A program made the translations under genes and the position numbers. Shown here one piece after another: positions 55,380 to 63,170 of a stretch of 64,000 nt of DNA; within the stretch, counting starts at the first letter, position 1; the number at the start of each line of letters is the position of its first letter. The stretch lies in contig NZ_PTIY01000009.1 of NCBI RefSeq assembly GCF_002934365.1, forward strand, positions 62,001-126,000, given 5' to 3'. The DNA comes from Methylobacter tundripaludum (GTDB lineage: Bacteria > Pseudomonadota > Gammaproteobacteria > Methylococcales > Methylomonadaceae). The notes beneath the pieces are model-generated. The model was given only the letters and a program-made list of their open reading frames with translations. It searched no databases and was not told the origin of the DNA.

Positions 55380-56117
55380 ATGAAATTTGACCCAGCAACC
55401 ATAATGCGCCTGAAAGAAAAGATCGCCGTTTACCGGGAATTCCTTAAAAAATGGCTGGAGCCGTCGAACTTGGCGGAACTTAGGCCCAAACTGGAATTTC
55501 AAACCGGCGTCTTGGCGGGCTTCGCGTTAATTGCCAGCGTACTGTTGGGCGTGACCAATTGCAGTACCGAAGGCACCATTCAACGGCGGCTCGATGAAGA
55601 CTTGAAAAAGTCGCTGGAGGAGGTCGTGCCCGCCGCTCTTTATGACAACGACTTGCTGCTGGACACGCTGAACATCCCGTCCGCCGAATACAATATCGGC
55701 GCGAACGAGACCACGGTCTATATCGCCAAAAAGTCAGGCCAAGTCAGCGCCGTATGTTTCAAATTCACCGCGCCCGACGGCTATTCCGGCGCGATCAATA
55801 TGATCATGGGCATAGACCGTAACGCTAATATTTTGGGCGTGCGCGTGCTTAGCCACAAAGAAACCCCCGGCCTGGGCGATAAAATCGAAGTCGCCAAGTC
55901 GGACTGGATATTGAAATTTACCGGCCGCTCCCTGGACAATTTAGCGCCGGCAAAATGGGCGGTTAAAAAAGACGGCGGCGAATTCGACCAGTTTGCCGGT
56001 GCGACGATTACTCCGCGCAAGTCGGTGCAGGCGATTTATCGCGGCTTGCAGTTATTCAAAGCGCATCAAGAACAACTGATTAATCCGGCTTCCCATCAAA
56101 GTCGGGACAAGGAGTGA
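55380..56117 (+). CDS. rnfG: Rnf complex periplasmic flavin subunit RnfG
   Basis: The 245-residue protein has a cytoplasmic N-terminus of about 45 residues, one membrane helix (VLAGFALIASVLLGVTNC) and a periplasmic FMN-binding domain. The domain carries QFAGATITPRKSVQAIYRG, the site of covalent FMN on the second Thr. It follows repeats rather than abutting rnfD. Confidence 0.93.
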   Translation: MKFDPATIMRLKEKIAVYREFLKKWLEPSNLAELRPKLEFQTGVLAGFALIASVLLGVTNCSTEGTIQRRLDEDLKKSLEEVVPAALYDNDLLLDTLNIPSAEYNIGANETTVYIAKKSGQVSAVCFKFTAPDGYSGAINMIMGIDRNANILGVRVLSHKETPGLGDKIEVAKSDWILKFTGRSLDNLAPAKWAVKKDGGEFDQFAGATITPRKSVQAIYRGLQLFKAHQEQLINPASHQSRDKE

Positions 56118-56120
56118 GGC

Positions 56121-56254
56121 TTAACCGTTCGCCCTGACCCTTCGGCTGCGCTCAGGACTGAAGGCCTTGTCGAAGGGTGGATGGTTAAGCCGTTCGTGGT
56201 TCGACAAGGCTCTCCTGAGCGTAGTCGAAGGACTCACCACGAACGGTTTTAACC
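56121..56254. repeat. TTCGACA-type palindromic repeat between rnfG and rnfE
   Basis: Two nested inverted repeats are seen: TTAACCGTTCGCCCTGA...CCTTCGGCTGCGCTCAGG and AAGCCGTTCGTGGTTCGACA, answered by CACCACGAACGG. They fill the rnfG-rnfE gap and belong with copies at 42630 and 47787. Confidence 0.75.
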
Positions 56255-56305
56255 TTAAACTGTCTCATCTTAAGCTGAAAGCCATTAGTCCTGGAGAAAA
56301 TGACC

Positions 56306-57004
56306 ATGTTTATATCGGAAACTTATCGCAAAATCGCCGCCGACGGCATTTGGAACAACAACATCGTGTTCGGGCAAAACCTGGCGCTTTGCCCCTTGCT
56401 GGCGGTGACCGGAACGGCCACCAACGGCTTGGGCATGGGGCTTGCCACGCTGGTGGTTATCATAGCGTCCAACGGCCTCATTTCAGCGGCGCGGCATTTA
56501 ATCCCCGGCGAAATCCGTATCCCGATTTTCGTGCTGTTGATCGCCGCGCTGGTGACCTTGGTCGATATTTTAATGAATGCCTGGGCTCACGAACTCTATA
56601 AAGTGCTGGGTCTATTCATTGCGTTAATTGTGACCAACTGCGCTTTACTGGGCCGCGCCGAAGCCTTCGCCTCCAAGCAGTCGGTAAAACATGCGCTGTG
56701 GGACGGCTTGATGATGGGCCTAGGCTTTACCCTCGTCCTGGTCGCTCTCGGCGCGGCCAGAGAAATAAGCGCGTCGGGTACGCTGTTCGCCAATGCATCG
56801 GTGTTGCTCGGTGAATCGTTCAGGTTTCTGGAAGTCACCGTCATTCCCGGCTACAAAGGCTTTTTATTAATGGCGCTGCCGCCCGGCGGCTTCATCATGC
56901 TGGCTTTTTTGATTGTCGGCAAACGCCTGATCGACCAAAAACTGGCAACGAGAAAAGTGCCGGTAACCGTATTAACCCCAGTCATTGCTGAGGAGGAATC
57001 ATGA
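56306..57004 (+). CDS. rnfE: Rnf complex membrane subunit RnfE
   Basis: I choose ATG 56306, placed 9 nt after GGAG; ATG 56300 would leave only 3 nt. The 232-residue protein has six helices and is homologous to RnfA in fold, with NNIVFGQNLALCPLLAVTGT and LFIALIVTNCALLGRAEAFA. With RnfA it forms the central membrane pair. It overlaps the rnfH start (ATGA). Confidence 0.93.
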   Translation: MFISETYRKIAADGIWNNNIVFGQNLALCPLLAVTGTATNGLGMGLATLVVIIASNGLISAARHLIPGEIRIPIFVLLIAALVTLVDILMNAWAHELYKVLGLFIALIVTNCALLGRAEAFASKQSVKHALWDGLMMGLGFTLVLVALGAAREISASGTLFANASVLLGESFRFLEVTVIPGYKGFLLMALPPGGFIMLAFLIVGKRLIDQKLATRKVPVTVLTPVIAEEES

Positions 57005-57261
57005 ACGTTGGCGTTTGTTACGCAGAATCCGATAGGCAGTTATGGATGCGTCTGGAAGTGCCGGACAACAGCACCATCGAAGAAACCATCAACCTATCCG
57101 GCGTGTTACAGCTTTATCCCGAGATAAACCTGTCCAGCCAGAAAGTGGGCATATTCGGCAAAATCGCTCCGCTGGATACTGCGGTAAAGGATGGGGACAG
57201 GGTGGAGATTTATCGCCAGATAACAGCCGATCCGCAGACGGTGCAACGGCGGAGGCGTTAG
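57001..57261 (+). CDS. rnfH: RnfH family protein
   Basis: The 86-residue ubiquitin-like (beta-grasp) protein contains VGIFGKIAPLDTAVKDGDRV then EIYRQITADP, diagnostic of RnfH/UPF0125. Its role is uncertain; in diazotrophs it belongs to rnf operons and is needed for full nitrogenase activity in Rhodobacter. It is translationally coupled to rnfE. Confidence 0.92.
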   Translation: MNVGVCYAESDRQLWMRLEVPDNSTIEETINLSGVLQLYPEINLSSQKVGIFGKIAPLDTAVKDGDRVEIYRQITADPQTVQRRRR

Positions 57262-57391
57262 GCGTTTGCCGGACACCGGTTCTCGCTGTTCGCTAGTTCC
57301 CAAGCTCCAGCTTGGGAATTCGGTGTTGGAAGCTCTGGCTTCGCCTTCTAGGTTCCCGATCTGGACAATGGGGTCCACTTTAATACTTTTT

Positions 57392-57751
57392 TCACCCCAC
57401 ATCCGCCAACAAGCTTTCATAAGGAATACTTAATCCGTCGTGCAAACGTTTTATCATTCTCAGGCTCAACGGCCGTTTACGGTTAAGCACTTCCGAAACG
57501 CGTCCGCTGCTGCCGATATAGGCCTCCAGATCGCGGTTATTCAGGTTTTGTTGTTCCATTCTGAACTTGATGGCTTCGATCGCATCGGGCGGCGTTATTG
57601 CATAGTGTTTGTTTTCGTAGGCTTCAATTAAGGTGACCAGCACTTCCATTTCGTCGGCTTCGGGTGTGTCGGGTTCCGCTTGAAAAACCATTTCCAGACG
57701 CTGGAACGCGGCTTTTAATTCGTCATCGTTACGGATGGGCTTAATATTCAT
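57392..57751 (-). CDS. higA: HigA-type antitoxin
   Basis: The 119-residue protein has an acidic N-terminus (PDTPEADEMEVLVTLIEAYE) and a C-terminal helix-turn-helix with NRDLEAYIGSSGRVSEVLNR then KRPLSLRMIKRLHDGLSIP. This is the COG5499 HigA architecture. It overlaps higB by 11 bp, with toxin first in the usual order. Confidence 0.87.
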   Translation of the reverse strand: MNIKPIRNDDELKAAFQRLEMVFQAEPDTPEADEMEVLVTLIEAYENKHYAITPPDAIEAIKFRMEQQNLNNRDLEAYIGSSGRVSEVLNRKRPLSLRMIKRLHDGLSIPYESLLADVG

Positions 57752-58049
57752 TGACTGTCTCCACGTTAATCAGGTCGTATTGGGCATGTGTGCCGACAAA
57801 TTTTATCCAGGCGATTCCTGCGCGATACTGCATTTCCACAACTAAACGGTATTTGTTGCCACCGATGTTGAATACCACGCGGTTGTTGTTACAAATGCTG
57901 GCATTCCGATATTGGGCTTTTATGTCTTGCGGTGACAACCAATTAGCTTTAATGGTTTCTTCATACCAGCTTTCTAATGGGCCTTTGGCGTCACGATAAG
58001 CGGGCTGTTCCCAGAATTTCTTGACAGTGCTTTTAGCAATGACGCGCAT
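57741..58049 (-). CDS. higB: HigB-type mRNA interferase toxin
   Basis: The 102-residue protein has the HigB_toxin pattern: MRVIAKSTVKKFWEQPAYRD, NNNRVVFNIGGNKYRLVVEM and WIKFVGTHAQYD. It should cleave translated mRNA. It sits divergent from nifV, with about 270 bp between. Confidence 0.88.
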   Translation of the reverse strand: MRVIAKSTVKKFWEQPAYRDAKGPLESWYEETIKANWLSPQDIKAQYRNASICNNNRVVFNIGGNKYRLVVEMQYRAGIAWIKFVGTHAQYDLINVETVNEY

Positions 58050-58142
58050 GAGTTAACCGTCTTATCCTCCCGAATTGGGAGGATGGTAAACGAAGCGAAG
58101 ATTTTATTCAAATTTACCCCAACTAAAAACCAAAACCCACTT

Positions 58143-58158
58143 TGTCGGCTTTACGACA
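58143..58158 (+). promoter_or_regulatory. NifA upstream activator site of nifV operon
   Basis: TGTCGGCTTTACGACA is an exact TGT-N10-ACA site with flanking symmetry (TGTCG/CGACA). It lies about 85 bp before the -24 element. Confidence 0.8.
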
Positions 58159-58241
58159 ATTGCCTGTCCTTGCGTTGCATTGTCTTGTCGGTATTAAGTC
58201 AATCCAGACTCCGAGCCTGCTATTTTCATGGCATCAACAAT

Positions 58242-58258
58242 TGGCAAGCATATTGCTT
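58242..58258 (+). promoter_or_regulatory. Sigma-54 promoter of nifV operon
   Basis: TGGCAAGCATATTGCTT has GG at 58243-58244 and GC at 58255-58256, 10 nt apart, and matches the consensus well. It lies about 63 bp before the nifV ATG. Confidence 0.82.
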
Positions 58259-58320
58259 TATCACAGTTAAAGGCATTAGGCCCTGTTCCTTAACCATTTG
58301 CCAATAGCTTGAGATGCGCC

Positions 58321-59445
58321 ATGACAACACCGACCCGCCATATCATCATCGACGACACCACGCTCAGGGATGGCGAGCAATCGGCCGGAGTCGCTTTTTC
58401 GCTGGACGAAAAACTGGCGATTGCGACGCAGTTGGCGGGCTTGGGCGTGCCGGAGCTGGAAATCGGCATTCCGGCAATGGGGCCGGTGGAACGCGATGAA
58501 ATCATGGCGATTGCGGCTCTAGGATTGCCTGTAAAGCTGCTGGTTTGGTCGAGAATGCGCCGTGACGATCTGCATGCCTGTTTGGGCTTGAATGTACACA
58601 AAGTCGATTTATCCATATCGGCTTCGGATCAGCACATCCGGCACAAGCTTAAGCAAACTCGGCAGTGGGTGTTAGACACCATTAACTGCTGCGTTCAGGA
58701 AGCGCGTAGCTTGAACATGGAAGTATGCGTCGGTATGGAGGACGCCTCGCGAGCGGATGTGGATTTTTTGATACGCATGGCCGAAACCGCGCAAAGAGCC
58801 GGGGCGGGCAGGATTCGTTTCGCCGATACGGTGGGCATCATGGAACCGTTCGGCGTGTTCGGGACGATCAAAAAGTTAAGAGCGGCAACCGACCTGGAAA
58901 TTGAAATGCACGCCCATGACGATTTGGGGCTCGCCACAGCGAATACGCTGGCCGCGGCGTTGGCAGGCGCGACTCATGTCAATACCACGGTTAACGGCTT
59001 GGGCGAACGCGCGGGCAATGCCGCACTGGAAGAGGTTGTGGTCGGCTTAAAGCAGTTATACGGCATTGAAACCGGCATTAATTTACAGAACTTCCCGACT
59101 CTTTCCGAGCAGGTTGCCAGAGCATCGGGCGATGCGATCGGCAGCCGTAAAAGCCTGATCGGCAAAAGCGTATTCAGCCATGAGGCGGGTATTCATGTCG
59201 ATGGCTTGTTGAAAGACCCGAATAATTATCAAGGCGTCGATCCGGCTATAGTCGGGCGCAGCCACCAGCTGATTCTGGGTAAACATTCGGGGACTCAAGG
59301 CGTGATTCACGCCTATCAACAAATAGGCATAGCGGTAAGCCGGATACAGGCGCAAGCCTTATTAACCCAGGTTAGGCGCTTTGTCAGCGACACGAAACGG
59401 TCGCCTAAAGCCGAAGAGCTTAATCTTTTTCATCAAAATCTTTAG
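58321..59445 (+). CDS. nifV: Homocitrate synthase NifV
   Basis: I start at ATG 58321 ([20 protein letters not shown]); TTG 58309 is the other option. The 374-residue enzyme of the DRE-TIM family has [16 protein letters not shown] with the metal-binding Asp. HAHDDLGLA, and [20 protein letters not shown] with catalytic-site residues, follow. It condenses acetyl-CoA and 2-oxoglutarate to homocitrate, the organic ligand of FeMo-co. It heads the operon to clpX. Confidence 0.95.
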   Translation: MTTPTRHIIIDDTTLRDGEQSAGVAFSLDEKLAIATQLAGLGVPELEIGIPAMGPVERDEIMAIAALGLPVKLLVWSRMRRDDLHACLGLNVHKVDLSISASDQHIRHKLKQTRQWVLDTINCCVQEARSLNMEVCVGMEDASRADVDFLIRMAETAQRAGAGRIRFADTVGIMEPFGVFGTIKKLRAATDLEIEMHAHDDLGLATANTLAAALAGATHVNTTVNGLGERAGNAALEEVVVGLKQLYGIETGINLQNFPTLSEQVARASGDAIGSRKSLIGKSVFSHEAGIHVDGLLKDPNNYQGVDPAIVGRSHQLILGKHSGTQGVIHAYQQIGIAVSRIQAQALLTQVRRFVSDTKRSPKAEELNLFHQNL

Positions 59446-59457
59446 AGGGCGATCATC

Positions 59458-59604
59458 ATGAACGAACATAAAGAACTGCAATTATGCGAACCGGAAGTTA
59501 AAGAGACTTTACAAATACCGGATCAGGACGATCTCTATCCCGGTTCTTTTTTCAGGATACCGGGTCCACCGATGCTGGGTAAAACCGGTTGGAGTTTAAA
59601 TTAA
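59458..59604 (+). CDS. 48-residue uncharacterised small protein after nifV
   Basis: ATG 59458 has a good ribosome site (GAGGG with an 8-nt spacer) and lies 12 bp after the nifV stop. The product is acidic at the N-terminus (ELQLCEPEVKETLQIPDQDD) and ends with a Pro/Gly segment (RIPGPPMLGKTGWSLN). It has one Cys and no membrane helix. I do not recognise a family. Spacing, strand and ribosome site suggest a real member of the nifV operon. Confidence 0.6.
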   Translation: MNEHKELQLCEPEVKETLQIPDQDDLYPGSFFRIPGPPMLGKTGWSLN

Positions 59605-59661
59605 TTTTGTTTCCTCGTTCCCACGCGCTGCGTCACTGCCATTAAGTTAAGGATGGACAGT

Positions 59662-59807
59662 CCTTCTCCCTCAGGGAGAAGGTTAGGATGAGGGGATCAA
59701 ATAAGGCTTTTTTCCTTATTTTTATTCTCCTCGCCCCAGCCCTCTCGGCAACTGCTCCTGCGTTGCTCTACCTCCTGCATCCGTGCAGTCGTCCAGCTGG
59801 AGAGGGC
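59662..59807. repeat. Long fold-back repeat between orf48 and cysE (copy B)
   Basis: This copy opens with hairpin CCTTCTCCCT/AGGGAGAAGG. GGTTAGGATGAGGGGA follows, then GCAAC...GTTGC and CTGCATCCGTGCAG. It is the relative of 44817-44960, with differing stems that still pair. CGTTCCCACG half repeats flank it (59612, 59834, 59940). It fills most of a 393-bp gap inside the nif operon, and nothing else is seen there. Confidence 0.75.
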
Positions 59808-59997
59808 GCTTTTTCTTAACTTAATGGCAGTGACGCGCTGCGTGGGAATGCAGTCGAGGCGCGCTACGCCGTGAGACATGGGCAGTATATGAAAATGAAC
59901 ATCGCGCAAATAAGGGACGCAGCACGTCCTTCAAGGCGTTCCCACGCGGCGCGTGGGAACGAGGGTGAGCACCTCCGCACTCAACAGGAGCATAAAG

Positions 59998-60789
59998 ATG
60001 GTTATGGCCATATCAGATAAGGTAAAAAGTAACGGACAAGCAACGCAGGGCTTCCTGGCCCAATGGCATGAAGACGTCCACTGCGTTTTTGGCCGCGACC
60101 CCGCAGCGCATAGCGTCTGGGAAATATTGCTGACCTATGCCGGCGTCCATGCGGTGCTGATGCACCGGATCAGCCATCGTTTATGGAAAGCAGACTGGAA
60201 ACTGGCTGCCAGAATCCTGGCCGCATTCAGCAAAATGATTACCAGCGTCGATATTCACCCGGCGGCCACTATCGGGCGGCGCTTGTTTATCGATCATGCG
60301 CTGGGCGTGGTGATCGGCGAGACGGCTGAGATCGGCAACGATGTCACGCTGTATCACGGCGTCACCTTGGGAGGCACGACCTGGAACAAGGAAAAGCGCC
60401 ATCCTACCTTGGGCAATAACGTAATGGTGGGTTCCGGGGCCAAGATTCTCGGAGCGATTACGTTGGGCAACAATGTCCGTGTCGGCGCCAACTCGGTGGT
60501 AATTAAAGATGTACCGGCCTGTTGTACGGTAGTGGGTATTCCCGGCCGCGTTATTCAAAGTAAAGGTACGCAAATACAAAACCGGCACGGCATCGATCTG
60601 GATCATCACTTGATTCCCGATCCGGTCGGTAAAGCGATTGCCTGTTTGATCGAACGGATAGATGAACTGGAGGCCGGGCAAAAGCAGGCGCATAAAGTAT
60701 TGGTTGAGGATAGTTGTGATGTGTGCGACGCCGAAAGCATCTGCGTTCCCAAGAAAGAAAGCCCGGTAAAACAGGCGGCGAGGTTGTAG
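59998..60789 (+). CDS. cysE: Serine O-acetyltransferase (nif-linked CysE)
   Basis: I start at ATG 59998 behind AGGAG with a 7-nt spacer. The protein (263 residues) has the N-terminal helical domain and a left-handed beta-helix of hexapeptide repeats ([40 protein letters not shown]). The C-terminal tail has extra cysteines ([10 protein letters not shown]). It makes O-acetylserine for cysteine, feeding Fe-S cluster assembly. A dedicated cysE1 lies at this spot in Azotobacter nif clusters. Confidence 0.94.
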   Translation: MVMAISDKVKSNGQATQGFLAQWHEDVHCVFGRDPAAHSVWEILLTYAGVHAVLMHRISHRLWKADWKLAARILAAFSKMITSVDIHPAATIGRRLFIDHALGVVIGETAEIGNDVTLYHGVTLGGTTWNKEKRHPTLGNNVMVGSGAKILGAITLGNNVRVGANSVVIKDVPACCTVVGIPGRVIQSKGTQIQNRHGIDLDHHLIPDPVGKAIACLIERIDELEAGQKQAHKVLVEDSCDVCDAESICVPKKESPVKQAARL

Positions 60790-61308
60790 ATGGATCTGTT
60801 GGATTTTGAAGCGCAAGGTTTGTATTTTGAAGAACCGGACGTTGCAGGCGTTAACGAGCTGATAGCGACGGCGGCGGAAAATTATGCGAATGGCGATGCC
60901 GAGCTGTCTTTATTGAAGGCTTATTTTCTCGCGCCCGAGTCGTTGAACGTACTGGTCGCATTGAACCGTTTTTATTATTACCAGCATCGTCTGGAAGAGG
61001 CCTTGGCTGCGACGACTAAAGCGCTGGATGTGATCAGGCCGACGGTCGCTTTTCCCGAGGATTGGCGTGACCTGCAAAGCAGCCATATCAGCGATGCGCC
61101 GGCCAATTTATTAACCTGGATCAGGCTGTATTTGTTTACGCTGAAAGCCGTCGGCTTTTTGAATATGCGGTTGGAGAATCTGGATTTGAGTCAGGCCATT
61201 TTTGAAAAACTGGTCGAGTTGGACGCTAAGGACAGGATCGGCGCGCAGGGATTATTGGAATTGGTGGTCAAGCGTAAAACAGATGTAGGGTGGGTAAGCG
61301 CAGCGTGA
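60790..61308 (+). CDS. TPR-like helical protein in the nif operon
   Basis: This 172-residue protein abuts the cysE stop directly. It is predicted all-helical with two or three TPR-like pairs: LLKAYFLAPESLNVLVALNR then FYYYQHRLEEALAATTKALD, and LDLSQAIFEKLVELDAKDRI. No catalytic motif is seen. A role as a protein-interaction partner in nitrogenase assembly is inferred from context. Its last residues (KTDVGWVSAA) are encoded by the start of a dispersed repeat, so the native C-terminus may have been altered. Confidence 0.75.
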   Translation: MDLLDFEAQGLYFEEPDVAGVNELIATAAENYANGDAELSLLKAYFLAPESLNVLVALNRFYYYQHRLEEALAATTKALDVIRPTVAFPEDWRDLQSSHISDAPANLLTWIRLYLFTLKAVGFLNMRLENLDLSQAIFEKLVELDAKDRIGAQGLLELVVKRKTDVGWVSAA

Positions 61309-61355
61309 CCCCGTATTTTTGAACCTCGATTGTTTGAGTTGCGCTGCGCTAACTC
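61285..61355. repeat. GTAGGGTGGG...GCGCAGCG repeat overlapping the TPR gene end
   Basis: GTGGGTAAGCGCAGCGTGACC (61290 onward) faces GAGTTGCGCTGCGCTAACTC (61336-61355), which is itself a palindrome. The first arm encodes the last residues and the stop of the TPR gene. Confidence 0.65.
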
Positions 61356-61377
61356 AAAAGTTAATAGGAGCAAGATC

Positions 61378-61491
61378 ATGTTGAAAAAAGAGATCACCGA
61401 TTCATTGATAACCCTGATGCCGTTGGCGGCGTTTATTATGCTGGCGCTTTATCTTTTGATTCAGGATGCTTCGTTAGTCGGCCCGCTTTAA
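61378..61491 (+). CDS. 37-residue single-helix membrane protein in the nif operon
   Basis: ATG 61378 has an excellent ribosome site (AGGAG with a 7-nt spacer). The product has a charged N-terminus (MLKKEITDSL) and one hydrophobic helix at residues 11-29 (ITLMPLAAFIMLALYLLIQD). It ends 17 bp before nifW. I do not recognise a family. It is too short for most gene callers. Position between cysE/TPR and nifW makes a nif-linked membrane microprotein likely. Confidence 0.65.
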   Translation: MLKKEITDSLITLMPLAAFIMLALYLLIQDASLVGPL

Positions 61492-61508
61492 TTACCGGAG
61501 AAATCCCC

Positions 61509-61826
61509 ATGAGTTTTGAAGAAGAAATGGAAGAACTGGAGTCCGCAGAAGACTTCCTGCAATATTTTCAACTGGACTACGTGCCCAGCGTGGTGCATGT
61601 CAACCGTCTGCATATCTTGCAGCGTTTTCATGATTACTTGCAAAAAGCCGAAGGCGAGATGCCGGAAGATGAAGCTCCGAAACGGGCGGTTTACAGCAAG
61701 TTGTTGCAGCGCGCCTATCAGGATTTTGTCGAATCCGACGCCCAAACCGAAAAGGTTTTTAAGGTGTTTGCAATGGGCGAAGCGTCGCAAACCGCGTTTG
61801 TTTCCTTAAGCGATATAAAAACATGA
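61509..61826 (+). CDS. nifW: Nitrogenase-stabilising protein NifW
   Basis: The 105-residue protein has the NifW pattern ELESAEDFLQYFQLDYVPSV then VHVNRLHILQRFHDYL. NifW helps MoFe protein maturation or protects it from oxygen in Azotobacter. It overlaps nifZ by 4 bp. Confidence 0.93.
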   Translation: MSFEEEMEELESAEDFLQYFQLDYVPSVVHVNRLHILQRFHDYLQKAEGEMPEDEAPKRAVYSKLLQRAYQDFVESDAQTEKVFKVFAMGEASQTAFVSLSDIKT

Positions 61827-62302
61827 AACCCGAGCGCTTCGACGAAGGCCGGTTTGAGTTCGGCGAATCGGTCCGGGTCACCCGAAACGTGCGCAACGAC
61901 GGCACTTATCCGGGCATGGACGTCGGCACTTTGTTGATTCGCCGGGGCAGCGTCGGCAATGTCATTGAAGTCGGCACTTTTCTGCAGGACCAAGTTATTT
62001 TTACCGTGCATTTCCTGAATCAGGGACGGATGGTCGGTTGTCGCCTGGAAGAATTGATAGGCGCTGACGAGCCCTGGAATCCCAGCCGTTTCGAGTTCAG
62101 GGACAAGGTGGTTTGCACTATCGATTTAGGCATTGCGGGCAATATCCTGTTCGCCAAAGGCACGGAAGGAGAGGTCTTTAAGGTGATCAGGGATAACGAG
62201 TTGATTCAATACCACGTCGCTTTTCAGGGCAGGGTCCTGCAGGTGCCTGAGACAGCGCTTGCCCCGGCGCATCCCGAGTCATTTTGTGAACCGGAGGTTT
62301 GA
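61823..62302 (+). CDS. nifZ: Nitrogenase maturation protein NifZ
   Basis: The 159-residue protein contains two tandem NifZ-type small beta-barrel units (FEFGESVRVTRNVRNDGTYP, then FEFRDKVVCTIDLGIAGNIL), each ending in a xVxF strand (FTVHF, YHVAF). NifZ assists P-cluster formation on the MoFe protein. It is coupled to nifW, and nifM follows directly. Confidence 0.93.
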   Translation: MKPERFDEGRFEFGESVRVTRNVRNDGTYPGMDVGTLLIRRGSVGNVIEVGTFLQDQVIFTVHFLNQGRMVGCRLEELIGADEPWNPSRFEFRDKVVCTIDLGIAGNILFAKGTEGEVFKVIRDNELIQYHVAFQGRVLQVPETALAPAHPESFCEPEV

Positions 62303-62303
62303 T

Positions 62304-63170
62304 ATGACCGTAATTGAAGAACCTGTCCAGCTGTCAACCTACAATTTGTTAAGAGCGGCTTTAGCCTTATTTAAAAAGTCGCCGGCCGAATTGGCGGAGG
62401 CCGAGTTGCAGCAGGCAAAAACACAAGCCCTGAATGAATTCAGGATTGAAAGCCGTGTGCTGAATGCGCCTGAGGCGGCCGCAGTGATCATTACCGAGCA
62501 GGAACTGCAACAGGCCTATCAGGAAATTCAGGGGCGTTATGATGACGAAGCTGCTTTTTTCAGCGATCTGGAGAAAAACCGGCTCGACAAAGACAGCTTG
62601 CTGGCGGCGTTGCACCGCCAGTGCAAGGTCAATACGGTTCTGGAGCTGGTTGCCAGCCGTGCGCCCGCTGTCAGCGACGTCGAAATCGGCATCTATTACC
62701 ATGTCCATGCCGATCAATTTCATCTGCCTGAACGGCGCGAAGCCTGCCATATCTTCATCAGTATTAACCCGGACTATCCTGAAAACACGCCCGAGATGGC
62801 TTTGATACGCGCCCAGGAACTCGCCGAAAGACTGCGTAAAAAGCCGCACAAATTTGCCGACCTGGCCTTAAAGCATTCCGAATGTCCTACCGCTTTGCAA
62901 GGCGGCGTTCTGGGCACCGTGCCGCGCGGCACGCTTTATCCCGAACTGGATGCGGTGCTGTTCGGCTTAAAGGCGGGCGAAGTCAGCGATGCGGTTAAAT
63001 CGGAAATCGGTTTTCATGTGTTGTTATGCAAGAGCATACAAAAATCCGAAACCCTGTCGCTTGCCAAAGCGACGCCGAAAATACGCCAGCTGATGAACGA
63101 ACGCGCCCGGCGTACCTGTCAGCGCGCCTGGCTGGCCGGTTTGACGGCGCCAGAAACCGAGGAAAGATAA
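62304..63170 (+). CDS. nifM: NifM peptidyl-prolyl isomerase
   Basis: I start at ATG 62304 behind GGAGG. The 288-residue protein has a helical N-terminal half and a C-terminal parvulin domain: [40 protein letters not shown] and [20 protein letters not shown]. NifM is needed to fold the NifH Fe protein. Its stop overlaps the clpX ATG (TAATG). Confidence 0.93.
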   Translation: MTVIEEPVQLSTYNLLRAALALFKKSPAELAEAELQQAKTQALNEFRIESRVLNAPEAAAVIITEQELQQAYQEIQGRYDDEAAFFSDLEKNRLDKDSLLAALHRQCKVNTVLELVASRAPAVSDVEIGIYYHVHADQFHLPERREACHIFISINPDYPENTPEMALIRAQELAERLRKKPHKFADLALKHSECPTALQGGVLGTVPRGTLYPELDAVLFGLKAGEVSDAVKSEIGFHVLLCKSIQKSETLSLAKATPKIRQLMNERARRTCQRAWLAGLTAPETEER

